The notes beneath the pieces are model-generated. The model made no database searches and had not been told where the DNA came from. It was given only the letters and a program-made list of their open reading frames with translations. Shown piece by piece: positions 55,287-62,508 of a stretch of 64,000 bases of DNA (positions are counted from its first letter, which is position 1; each line of letters starts with the position of its first letter). Source of the DNA: Lentzea kentuckyensis (lineage in GTDB: Bacteria > Actinomycetota > Actinomycetes > Mycobacteriales > Pseudonocardiaceae); the NCBI RefSeq assembly GCF_002150765.1, contig NZ_MUYM01000031.1, forward strand, positions 1 through 64,000, given 5' to 3'. The position numbers were made by a program, and so were the translations under genes.

Positions 55287-56600
55287 GTGCAGAAGATCCT
55301 TGACGCGATCCTGGCCGACGAGCTGGACGCGATCGGTTCCTTGGACGTTCCGGAGAGCTATCGGGGCGTGACCGTGCACGCGGACGAGGCCGACATGTTC
55401 TCAGGCCTTGAGACGCGGGACAAAGACCCGCGCAAGTCGCTGCACGTCGACGAGGTCGCCACGCCGGAGCTCGGTCCGGGTGAGGCGCTCGTGGCCGTCA
55501 TGGCCTCCGCGATCAACTACAACACCGTGTGGACCTCGATCTTCGAGCCGGTGTCCACGTTCGGCTTCCTCAAGAAGCTGGGCGGCCGCCACAACCTGCC
55601 GTACCACGTCGTGGGATCGGACCTGGCCGGCGTCGTCGTGCGCACCGGCCCCGGCGTCACGGCGTGGAAGCCGGGCGACCGCGTCGTGGCGCACTGTCTG
55701 GACGTGCCGCTGGAGGCGCCGGACGGGCACAACGACACGATGCTCGACCCGCAGCAGCGGATCTGGGGCTTCGAGACGAACTTCGGTGGCCTCGCCGATC
55801 TCGCACTGGTGAAGTCGAACCAGCTGATGCCGATGCCCAAGCACCTCACGTGGGAGGAAGCGGCGTCGCCGGGCCTGGTGAACTCCACCGCGTACCGGCA
55901 GCTGGTGTCCACCAACGGCGCCAACATGAAGCAGGGCGACACGGTCCTGATCTGGGGCGCGTCCGGCGGTCTGGGCTCGTACGCCACGCAGTTCGCGCTG
56001 AACGGTGGCGCGACGCCGATCTGCGTCGTCTCCTCGCCGGAGAAGGCGGAGATCGTTCGTTCCATGGGTGCCGAACTGATCATCGACCGCTCGGCGGAGG
56101 GCTACAAGTTCTGGAAGGACGAGCACGAGCAGGACCCGCGCGAGTGGAAGCGGTTCGGCGCTCGCATTCGTGAGCTGACCGGCGGTGAGGACCCGGACAT
56201 CGTGTTCGAGCACCCCGGCCGTGAGACGTTCGGCGCTTCGGTGTTCGTGGCGCGCAAGGGCGGCAAGATCGTGACGTGCGCGTCGACCTCCGGGTACATG
56301 CACCAGTACGACAACCGCTACCTGTGGATGAACCTGAAGAGCATCATCTCCTCGCACTTCGCGAACTACCGCGAGGCGTGGGAGGCGAACCGCTTGGTCG
56401 CCAAGGGAAAGATCCACCCGACGGTGTCCAAGGTGTACTCAATGGACGAAACGGGCCAGGCCGCGCACGACGTGCACCGCAACGCGCACCAGGGCAAGGT
56501 CGGCGTGCTCTGCCTTGCGCCCGAAGAGGGTCTTGGTGTGTTGGATCACGAACTGCGCGCGCAGCACCTCACGGCTATCAATCGATTCCGGGGTGTGTGA
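55287..56600 (+). CDS. ccrA: Crotonyl-CoA carboxylase/reductase
   Basis: 437 aa, a medium-chain dehydrogenase/reductase that reductively carboxylates crotonyl-CoA to ethylmalonyl-CoA with NADPH and CO2. Marks: LPYHVVGSDLAGVVVRTGPGV, WGFETNFGGLADLALV (holding the CO2-pocket Phe-Glu pair), WGASGGLGSYATQFAL (NADPH loop) and SSHFANYREAWEAN (His of the CO2 pocket). Start at GTG 55287, 10 nt after GGAAGG; the frame is open to 55194 without homology. Key enzyme for the ethylmalonyl-CoA pathway and for extender-unit supply. Confidence 0.94.
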   Translation: MQKILDAILADELDAIGSLDVPESYRGVTVHADEADMFSGLETRDKDPRKSLHVDEVATPELGPGEALVAVMASAINYNTVWTSIFEPVSTFGFLKKLGGRHNLPYHVVGSDLAGVVVRTGPGVTAWKPGDRVVAHCLDVPLEAPDGHNDTMLDPQQRIWGFETNFGGLADLALVKSNQLMPMPKHLTWEEAASPGLVNSTAYRQLVSTNGANMKQGDTVLIWGASGGLGSYATQFALNGGATPICVVSSPEKAEIVRSMGAELIIDRSAEGYKFWKDEHEQDPREWKRFGARIRELTGGEDPDIVFEHPGRETFGASVFVARKGGKIVTCASTSGYMHQYDNRYLWMNLKSIISSHFANYREAWEANRLVAKGKIHPTVSKVYSMDETGQAAHDVHRNAHQGKVGVLCLAPEEGLGVLDHELRAQHLTAINRFRGV

Positions 56601-56636
56601 CCTTCCGGGGTTACCCGAACGGGTAGCGTGAGGGGC

Positions 56637-57953
56637 ATGGGCCCCCTCGCCGACGACCGTGACCTCGTCCCTCTGGGATCCGGCTTCGACATCGTCAAGC
56701 GCGGGTACGACCGCGCTCAGGTCGAGGATCATCTCGAACGCCTCGACTCGGACCTGCGGCTGCTCGCCGCGGACCGCGATGCCGCCGTCTCCCAGACGTC
56801 TGATCTGGCGCGCCAGCTGGAAGCCGCCCGCTCGGAGATGTCCGAGCTGCGCAACCAGGTCGAGCGCCTGTCACTGCCGCCGACGACGCTGGAGGGGCTC
56901 TCCGAGCGCCTCCAGCGCATGCTGCGGCTGGCCCAGGACGAGGCCAACGAGATCAAGGCCCGCGCCGAAGCGGAAGGCGGGCACATCCGCGCCAAGGCGG
57001 AAGCCGACGCGGCGGTGCTGCGCCAGCGCTACGAAACGCTGATCGCCGAACTGGACGAGCGCCGCGCCGCCATGGAGGCCGAGCACAAGGGCGTCCTGGA
57101 AACGGCCCGCAACGAGGCCGAGAAGATCGTCTCCGAGGCGGAGTCCGCCGCCCGCAAGATCGCCGACGAGTCCGAGCAGCGCCGCGTGACCGTCGAAGAG
57201 GACTTCGAGATCGCGATGGCCGCCCGCCGCTCCGAGGCCATGGCCACCCTCGCCCAGCAGGAGGCGACCTCCAAGGCCGAGGCCGACCGCAGGGTCCGCG
57301 AAGCCGCCGAGGAGGCCGCCCGCGTCCGCGCCGCGATCGCCCAGGAACAGTCCACCTCGAAGGCCGACGCCGAACGCCGCGTCCGCGAGGCCACCGAAGA
57401 GGCCAACCGCCGCCGCCACGACTCGATCACCGAGGCCACGGCCCGCATCCAGGAAGCCACCGAGGAGTCGAACCGCCGCGTCCGCGAGGCCACCGAGGAA
57501 GCCAACCGCCGCACCACCGCCGCCACGCAGCGCGTCGACCAGCTCCGCAACCTCCGCAACCGCCTCTCGCACCAGCTGCACAACGTGCGGACGGCGCTGC
57601 AGGAGGTCGTGCCGCTGCTCGACCCGGTGGAGGCGGAGAAGGAGTCGGCCGTGGGCCCGGCGGAGGACGCCGCGCAGGTGCCTGCTCAGCCCGCACAGCC
57701 CGCTCCCCAGGCTCAGTCTCAGTCTCAGGCGCCCCACGCCCCTGCGGCTCCGGCTGGTCCCGCACAGGCGGGCCCGGCTCCGGCTGCCCCAGCCCAGGCG
57801 GGCCAGGCACCGGCGGGCCAGGCTCCTGCCGCGCCGGCACAGTCCGCGGCTCCCACTCAGGTGACGCCGACGCCGAACAAGCCCGCCCAGACTCCGCAGG
57901 TCGACGGGCCGACCGCGAAGCTGACGCGCCCAAAGCCAGCCAAGAAGTACTGA
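56637..57953 (+). CDS. DivIVA-like coiled-coil cytoskeletal protein
   Basis: 438 aa from ATG 56637. The N-terminus has the DivIVA turn GFDIVKRGYDRAQVEDHLERLD (residues about 15-36). A coiled coil of about 290 residues follows, rich in Ala/Glu/Arg with repeated REA(T/A)EEA words, then a Pro/Ala/Gln-rich tail ending in RPKPAKKY. Similar in plan to DivIVA/Scy/FilP proteins of polar growth. TAGCGT lies 7 nt before the ATG (leaderless), although GAGGGG could also act as a ribosome binding site. Confidence 0.85.
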   Translation: MGPLADDRDLVPLGSGFDIVKRGYDRAQVEDHLERLDSDLRLLAADRDAAVSQTSDLARQLEAARSEMSELRNQVERLSLPPTTLEGLSERLQRMLRLAQDEANEIKARAEAEGGHIRAKAEADAAVLRQRYETLIAELDERRAAMEAEHKGVLETARNEAEKIVSEAESAARKIADESEQRRVTVEEDFEIAMAARRSEAMATLAQQEATSKAEADRRVREAAEEAARVRAAIAQEQSTSKADAERRVREATEEANRRRHDSITEATARIQEATEESNRRVREATEEANRRTTAATQRVDQLRNLRNRLSHQLHNVRTALQEVVPLLDPVEAEKESAVGPAEDAAQVPAQPAQPAPQAQSQSQAPHAPAAPAGPAQAGPAPAAPAQAGQAPAGQAPAAPAQSAAPTQVTPTPNKPAQTPQVDGPTAKLTRPKPAKKY

Positions 57954-57985
57954 CGGCGCAAGCTCACGCAGACGTCCCCCGCCCA

Positions 57986-58227
57986 GGGCAAGGCCCCGGC
58001 AAAGTCGTTTCTGCTGGTGGGCGTCTGCAAGTACTACCAACTCTTGATCAAATCGCCGCCAACTACACCCAACATGTTCGTCAGTTGGGCCGGGCGCGGT
58101 GTGGCGGCTGGATCGACGAGGCCAGTTGGTAGTAGCAAAGTGCTTGTTGATGTTGGGTTGGTGGTACTTGCACACGCCATCGCCAGCCAGGCGGATGGCC
58201 TGACGGGACTTTGCCGGGGCCCTGCCC
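57986..58227. repeat. 242-bp imperfect inverted repeat of unknown function
   Basis: Outer arms GGGCAAGGCCCCGGCAAAGTC (57986 on) and GACTTTGCCGGGG (58207 on) pair almost perfectly. Inside, CTGCAAGTACTACCAAC (58025 on) pairs with GTTGGTGGTACTTGCA (58155 on), and GTTGGTAGTA (58124 on) is a further copy. The central part folds again (CCGCCAACTACACC against GGTGTGGCGG; CCAAC against GTTGG). It lies in the 337-nt space between two convergent genes. Short ORFs across it on both strands read GVCKYYQ and GVCKYHQ because of the symmetry and are not genes. Likely a structured RNA, a MITE-like element or a large terminator. Confidence 0.75.
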
Positions 58228-58290
58228 ACTCAGGGGGACCCCTGATTTTCAATTATCCCAGGCCACCCGACAATTTCGGGTCCGTGCAGG

Positions 58291-58830
58291 TCAGCACATG
58301 ACCTCGAAGATCGCCGGCATCGGCATCGTGCGGCAGAACTCCCAGTCCGCGTGCTGCCCCGCCGCGATCAACGCGCGCGACGCGAACGTCCCGTGCGAGC
58401 CGACCAGCACGGTCGCGTCGGGGTGCTCGTCAGCGATGCGCGCCAACGCTTTCCCCGCCCGCACGGTCAGCGCGTCGAGGCTCTCACCGCCTCCGTGCGC
58501 GAAGTCCGGATGAGCCCAGCTGTGCGTGTACGCCGTCTCCCAGTCCTCACTCGGCAGCAGCCCCGACTCCCACTCCCGCAGCTCCGGCCACGAAATCACC
58601 GTCAGCCCCAACGCGGCAGCGGTAGGCGCGACGGTCTGCACGGCACGCAACTGCGGACTCGACAGCACCGCCACCGGCGCGAACCTGACCAGTCGCGACA
58701 CCAGCGACTCCGCTGCCGCCAACCCGTCTGCGGTCAACGGCCGTTGGTCGTCATCGGGCACACCGAGCCGTGGGCGGACGGACTCCGCGTGGCGCACTAA
58801 TACGATTCGAGTAGGCACAACACTCATCAT
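58291..58830 (-). CDS. Histidine phosphatase family protein
   Basis: 179 aa. The RHG motif VLVRHAES near the N-terminus, then VLSSPQLRAVQTVAP, LREWESGLLPSEDWE and VLVGSHGTFAS (second catalytic His). Phosphoglycerate-mutase-like fold; phosphatase on a small molecule or phosphohistidine. ATG 58830 or the adjacent ATG 58827 is the start; only 9 nt separate it from the divergent GNAT gene, so the two promoters lie inside each other's coding starts or further upstream. Confidence 0.9.
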   Translation of the reverse strand: MMSVVPTRIVLVRHAESVRPRLGVPDDDQRPLTADGLAAAESLVSRLVRFAPVAVLSSPQLRAVQTVAPTAAALGLTVISWPELREWESGLLPSEDWETAYTHSWAHPDFAHGGGESLDALTVRAGKALARIADEHPDATVLVGSHGTFASRALIAAGQHADWEFCRTMPMPAIFEVMC

Positions 58831-58839
58831 GGGGGAAAG

Positions 58840-59385
58840 ATGTTCGTGAGGTCGTTGGGTAACGACGCCGAGCTGCGTCCGCTGGAGCCGTGGCAGGCCG
58901 AGGAGTTCTTCGCGCACATGGAGCGCGGCCGGGACTTCATCGGCACGCACATCGCGTTCGCGGACAAGGCGAAGGATCTCGACAGCGCGCGGGACCTGCT
59001 GCAGAGCTACGCCGACAACACGGCCAACGACACCGCGCGCCTCTGCGGGATCTGGCTCGGCGACAAGCTGGTCGGCGGCGTGATGCTGCGCGAGATGAAC
59101 GTCCCGCACGGCCGTGTCGAGGTCGGCTGCTGGCTGGAACCGGCCGCGACCGGAAAGGGCCTGATCACGCGGGCCGCCACGCTGCTCATCGACTGGGCGA
59201 TTCGCGAGCGCGGCGTGCATCGGGTTGAGTGGCTGGTGTCGACGAAGAACGCGCCCAGCATCGCGGTCGCGCGTCGGCTCGGGATGTCCAAGGACGGGGT
59301 GCTGCGCTCGTACTACCCGCACCGCGGGGTTCGGCAGGACCTCGAGGTGTGGTCGGTGCTGGCGCCGGAGTGGGAGAACCGATGA
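58840..59385 (+). CDS. GNAT family acetyltransferase (RimL-type)
   Basis: 181 aa. LRPLEPWQAEEFFAHMERGRDFIG at the N-terminus, GCWLEPAATGKGLITRAATLLIDWA (acetyl-CoA site) and STKNAPSIAVARRLGM are typical of RimJ/RimL acetyltransferases. GGGGGAAAG lies before the ATG. Coupled to the following hydrolase by ATGA overlap. Substrate unknown. Confidence 0.9.
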   Translation: MFVRSLGNDAELRPLEPWQAEEFFAHMERGRDFIGTHIAFADKAKDLDSARDLLQSYADNTANDTARLCGIWLGDKLVGGVMLREMNVPHGRVEVGCWLEPAATGKGLITRAATLLIDWAIRERGVHRVEWLVSTKNAPSIAVARRLGMSKDGVLRSYYPHRGVRQDLEVWSVLAPEWENR

Positions 59386-60074
59386 ACGATCTGGTGCTGC
59401 TGCACGCTTTTCCGCTCGACGCGCGGATGTGGGACGTGCCGGACGCGTTCACGCCGTCGTTGCGCGGCAGCGGGGAGCCGGACCTCGGCACGGTCGCGAC
59501 GCGGGTGCTCGCCGAACTCGACGCGCGTGGCCTCGACAAGGTGCTTCTGGGCGGGTGTTCGATGGGCGGCTACGTCGCGATGGCGTTGCTCAGGCGTGCG
59601 CCGGAACGCGTGAAGGGCCTGGTTTTCGTCGACACCAAGCACACCGCGGACGCACCGGAGGCCATCGAGACGCGGCTCGCGATGGCCGAACGGGTGGAGC
59701 GCGAGGGCGTCGGCGACTGGCTCCCGGACGCGCTGCTGCCGAACCTGCTCGGCCCGAACGCCTCCGACACGGCGCGAGCGTTGGTGCGCACCATGATCCT
59801 GGAGCAACAGGCCGAGGACGTCGCCTGGTGGCAACGCGCGATGGCGAAGCGGCCCGACTCCACGGACGTGCTGGAGACGTTGGACGTGCCGTCGCTCGTG
59901 CTCGTGGGCGAACACGACAAGCTCACGCCTCCGGACGTGGCCGCGAAGCTCGCGGTGACGTTGCGGCACGCGACGAGCGAACGTGTCGAGGACTCCGGAC
60001 ACCTGTTGCCCGTCGAGCAGCCGGCGGAGTTCCTGGCCCGGCTCGAACGGTGGCGCGAGCAGGTCGGGCTTTAG
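59382..60074 (+). CDS. Alpha/beta hydrolase
   Basis: 230 aa, start ATG 59382 overlapping the GNAT stop. Nucleophile serine in LGGCSMGGYVAM, acid in LVGEHDKLTPP and histidine in EDSGHLLPVEQP complete a triad. The first strand LVLLHAFPLDARMWD is typical of the esterase/lyase group that includes 3-oxoadipate enol-lactonase-like proteins. Its end nearly touches the convergent zinc-ribbon gene. Substrate unknown. Confidence 0.88.
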   Translation: MNDLVLLHAFPLDARMWDVPDAFTPSLRGSGEPDLGTVATRVLAELDARGLDKVLLGGCSMGGYVAMALLRRAPERVKGLVFVDTKHTADAPEAIETRLAMAERVEREGVGDWLPDALLPNLLGPNASDTARALVRTMILEQQAEDVAWWQRAMAKRPDSTDVLETLDVPSLVLVGEHDKLTPPDVAAKLAVTLRHATSERVEDSGHLLPVEQPAEFLARLERWREQVGL

Positions 60075-60075
60075 C

Positions 60076-60369
60076 TCACCAGCGGCGCGCGGTTGGGCCG
60101 CGGCGGCCGCGCGAGTCCCAGCAGGCCTGGTGCCAGTGGCGGCGTTCCTCGACCGAACCGGTGTCCTCGGCGGGCCACGCCACGACGTGCGGCGTGCCGG
60201 GCCGGATCTCGTGGTCGCAGCCCGGGCAGCGGTAGGTCTTCTGCGCCTGCGCGCCCGAGATGGCGCGGACCAGGTAGTCGCCGTCCGGGCCCGACTCGGC
60301 ACGCGCCCAGCCGACGCCGCCACCGACGGGCCGGGGGTCTTCTGGCTTGGGACTGTTACGACGTGGCAC
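60076..60369 (-). CDS. Small zinc-ribbon-like protein (often annotated ATP/GTP-binding protein)
   Basis: 97 aa from GTG 60369. The first residues PRRNSPKPE and the core KTYRCPGCDHEIRPGTPHVVAWP...RRHWHQACW match a conserved actinobacterial family in which CxxC plus H/C ligands suggest zinc binding. The label ATP/GTP-binding given to relatives is not supported by any visible P-loop. Leaderless promoter TACCGT 6 nt before the GTG, back to back with that of the FmdB gene. Confidence 0.85.
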   Translation of the reverse strand: MPRRNSPKPEDPRPVGGGVGWARAESGPDGDYLVRAISGAQAQKTYRCPGCDHEIRPGTPHVVAWPAEDTGSVEERRHWHQACWDSRGRRGPTARRW

Positions 60370-60401
60370 GGCGATACGGTAATCGCTCGTAGAATCGAGC
60401 C
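60370..60401. promoter_or_regulatory. Back-to-back leaderless promoter pair
   Basis: A 32-nt spacer contains TAGAAT (60390-60395) 6 nt before GTG 60402 on the plus strand and TACCGT (60381-60376, minus strand) 6 nt before GTG 60369. Neither gene has a ribosome binding site. Transcription should begin at or next to each start codon. Confidence 0.7.
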
Positions 60402-60602
60402 GTGCCGACCTACGAGTTCCGTTGCCGAACCTGTGACGACACCTTCGAGCTGCAGCGCCCGATGAGCGAGTCGTCCTCGCCGGCGAACTGCCCCGAGGGC
60501 CACCCCGACACGGTGAAGCTGCTGTCCATGGCCGGTATCGGCGGCACGCAGCAGCAGTCACAAGGCGGCGGCGGTTGCTGTGGTGGCGGGTGCTGCGGCT
60601 AG
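60402..60602 (+). CDS. FmdB family zinc-ribbon protein
   Basis: 66 aa. MPTYEFRCRTCDDTFELQRPM is the family start with CxxC; the second ligand set is NCPEGH. The C-terminus is Gly/Cys-rich (GGGGCCGGGCCG), common in this family. Function unclear; regulatory zinc-ribbon proteins. Its last 45 nt overlap the convergent membrane-protein gene. Confidence 0.9.
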   Translation: MPTYEFRCRTCDDTFELQRPMSESSSPANCPEGHPDTVKLLSMAGIGGTQQQSQGGGGCCGGGCCG

Positions 60603-60941
60603 CCGCCGGGTGCGCAGGAAGTACAGCACGCTACCGACGAGCAGCGCGGTGCCCAACGGAATGTGCAGCACCGTGAGGTGGAAGACGCCCAGGTACACCT
60701 GAGCGGTGATCAGCGCCAGGAAGCCGGCCGCGAACCAGACCGGCTCGGGTGATCCGCCACCCGGCCGCCACGTGAGGACCGCGATCACGAGGTGGGCGAC
60801 CGTCACGATCCACAGCGTGTACGAGCCGGCGCTGTGCAGGACGTGCCCGAACGGGAGCTTCAGCAGCAGCCCCGCGGTGATCGACTGAACGAAGATGAGC
60901 GCGGCCTGCAGAGCGACGGTGGCGTGCAGAAGTTTGACCAT
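60558..60941 (-). CDS. Small integral membrane protein next to ECF41 sigma gene
   Basis: 127 aa from ATG 60941 with four membrane segments (VALQAALIFVQSITAGLLL, YTLWIVTVAHLVIAVLTW, WFAAGFLALITAQVYLGVF, LGTALLVGSVLYFL). Conserved His in the membrane helices (LLHATVALQ, FGHVLHSAG, FHLTVLH) could bind haem or metal. Divergent from the ECF41 sigma factor by 43 nt; ECF41 factors usually control the adjacent gene, so this is its likely target. Confidence 0.78.
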   Translation of the reverse strand: MVKLLHATVALQAALIFVQSITAGLLLKLPFGHVLHSAGSYTLWIVTVAHLVIAVLTWRPGGGSPEPVWFAAGFLALITAQVYLGVFHLTVLHIPLGTALLVGSVLYFLRTRRLAAAPATTATAAAL

Positions 60942-60984
60942 GACTGTCCGACGACACAGCGACCCGGAATGTGAGGCGGCGACC

Positions 60985-61881
60985 ATGGCCGATCCCGGGC
61001 TGCAGGTGATCGTGGGCGAACGGCGGCAGCTGCTGAACCTGGCGTACCGCCTGCTGGGGTCGTTGGCCGACGCCGAGGACGTGCTCCAGGAGACCTACGC
61101 GCGGTGGTACGCCTTGTCGCCGGGGCAGCGCGAGGCCGTCGAGTCCCCCGGCGGCTGGCTGACGAAGGTCGCCGGCCGCATCTGTCTGGACCTGCTGGGC
61201 TCGGCCAGGGTGCGGCGCGAACGCTACGTCGGCGAGTGGGTCCCCGAACCGCTGCCGGACCGCCGCGAGTGGGGCGGCGCGGCCGATCCGGCGGACCGGG
61301 TCACCCTCGACGAGTCGATCACGATGGCGTTCCTGGTCGTGCTGGAACAGATGACCCCGGCGGAGCGGGTGAGCTTCGTGCTGCACGAGGTCTTCCGCTA
61401 CCCGTTCGCGGAGGTGGCGGACATCGTCGGCCGCAGCCCGGCCGCGTGCCGGCAACTGGCCACGTCCGCGCGGCGGCGCATCCGCGCGGCGCAGTTGGAC
61501 GAGACCCCGGCCGCGCGGCAGGCGGACGTGGTGCGGAACTTCAAACAGGCCTGGGAAACCAAGAACATCGCGGCGCTGGTCGCCCTGCTGGACCCGGCGG
61601 CCACCATGATCGCCGACGGCGGCGGCCTGGCCGGCGCGGCGCTGAAGCCTGTGGAAGGCGCCGGCCGCATCGCCCGCTACATCGTCGGTATCGCGGAGAT
61701 GGCGCCGGATCTGACCGTTCTCGACCGGACGGTCAACGGCAGGCCCGGCTTGGTGGCGACGCAGGGCGGTGTCACGGCGACGGTCGCGGCGTTCGAGGTG
61801 ACGGACGACCGGATCACCAGGATCTGGGCGGTGCGGAACCCGGAGAAACTGACGCTCTGGCGAACCGCGGGGCAGTCCTAG
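60985..61881 (+). CDS. sigJ: ECF41-type RNA polymerase sigma factor (SigJ-like)
   Basis: 298 aa. Sigma-2 (LLNLAYRLLGSLADAEDVLQETYARWY) and sigma-4 (VSFVLHEVFRYPFAEVADIVGRSPAACRQLATSARRRI) domains, followed by a SnoaL-like C-terminal domain. The three ECF41 marks are present: linker YVGEWVPEPL, DGGG and NPEKL. In ECF41 proteins the C-terminal domain regulates activity in place of an anti-sigma factor. Start ATG 60985. Its stop overlaps the convergent lipoprotein gene by 4 nt. Confidence 0.92.
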   Translation: MADPGLQVIVGERRQLLNLAYRLLGSLADAEDVLQETYARWYALSPGQREAVESPGGWLTKVAGRICLDLLGSARVRRERYVGEWVPEPLPDRREWGGAADPADRVTLDESITMAFLVVLEQMTPAERVSFVLHEVFRYPFAEVADIVGRSPAACRQLATSARRRIRAAQLDETPAARQADVVRNFKQAWETKNIAALVALLDPAATMIADGGGLAGAALKPVEGAGRIARYIVGIAEMAPDLTVLDRTVNGRPGLVATQGGVTATVAAFEVTDDRITRIWAVRNPEKLTLWRTAGQS

Positions 61882-62465
61882 GACGTCTCGCGGTCGATCA
61901 GCACCTCGGCGACCTTGCGGCCCTGGTCGCAGACGGTGCCGAACTTGCCGGACGAGTCGATGACGATGATGCCGAGCCCGCCGCCGTCGTAGGGCACGAC
62001 GAGCACACAGGTCGGTTCGATGCCCTCTTCGCTGGAGCGATCGAGGTAGCTGACCTTGTGGCCCTTGACGTCCCAGTCACCGGTGGTGCGCTCGATCGTG
62101 ATCTGCCGGCCCTCGCGGAACCGCAGGGAGACGCCGACCTCGACGTTCTCGATCTTCGTCGTCCACCGGCACGACTGGTCGAACGTCGAGTCGTAGTTGA
62201 TCTGGGTGGGCGGCGTCTCGGCCTTCGCGCCGGGGTAAGGCAGGTCGGTCCACTTGAGCTTCGCGCACACGCCCTGCACCTCGCCGTCGATCGGCGCGGT
62301 CGAGGGGTCCGGCTCCCCGGAGGTGCTCGGATCCGTCGAGCTCTCCTTGTCGAACGGCGACTCGGCGTCGAGCGGCGCCTGCGCGGCCGGACTGCCCTCG
62401 ATGGTCGTCCGGACACAGCCGGAAGCGAGCACGAGGACAGCCAACAGGAGCACCAGTCGACGCAT
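61878..62465 (-). CDS. Lipoprotein of unknown function (possibly DUF3558-related)
   Basis: 195 aa. Lipobox LASGC after a hydrophobic segment; Pro/Ser/Asp-rich linker (about 25-65), then a globular domain with VCAKLKWTDLP, QSCRWTTKIENVEVGVSLRF and CVLVVPYDGGGLGIIVIDSSG...VCDQGRKVAEVLID. The order (first Cys, CRW, C-terminal Cys) is reminiscent of DUF3558 lipoproteins common in this family of bacteria, but this is by eye only. Convergent with the sigma factor. Confidence 0.75.
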   Translation of the reverse strand: MRRLVLLLAVLVLASGCVRTTIEGSPAAQAPLDAESPFDKESSTDPSTSGEPDPSTAPIDGEVQGVCAKLKWTDLPYPGAKAETPPTQINYDSTFDQSCRWTTKIENVEVGVSLRFREGRQITIERTTGDWDVKGHKVSYLDRSSEEGIEPTCVLVVPYDGGGLGIIVIDSSGKFGTVCDQGRKVAEVLIDRETS

Positions 62466-62508
62466 GGCACCACCATGCCAGACGCGACATGGTGCCCCTG
62501 TTAGCGGC

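Noticed and set aside
58017..58301. ORF across the 242-bp inverted repeat
   Set aside because: Both strands give related short peptides because of the palindrome; no ribosome binding site and no protein character.
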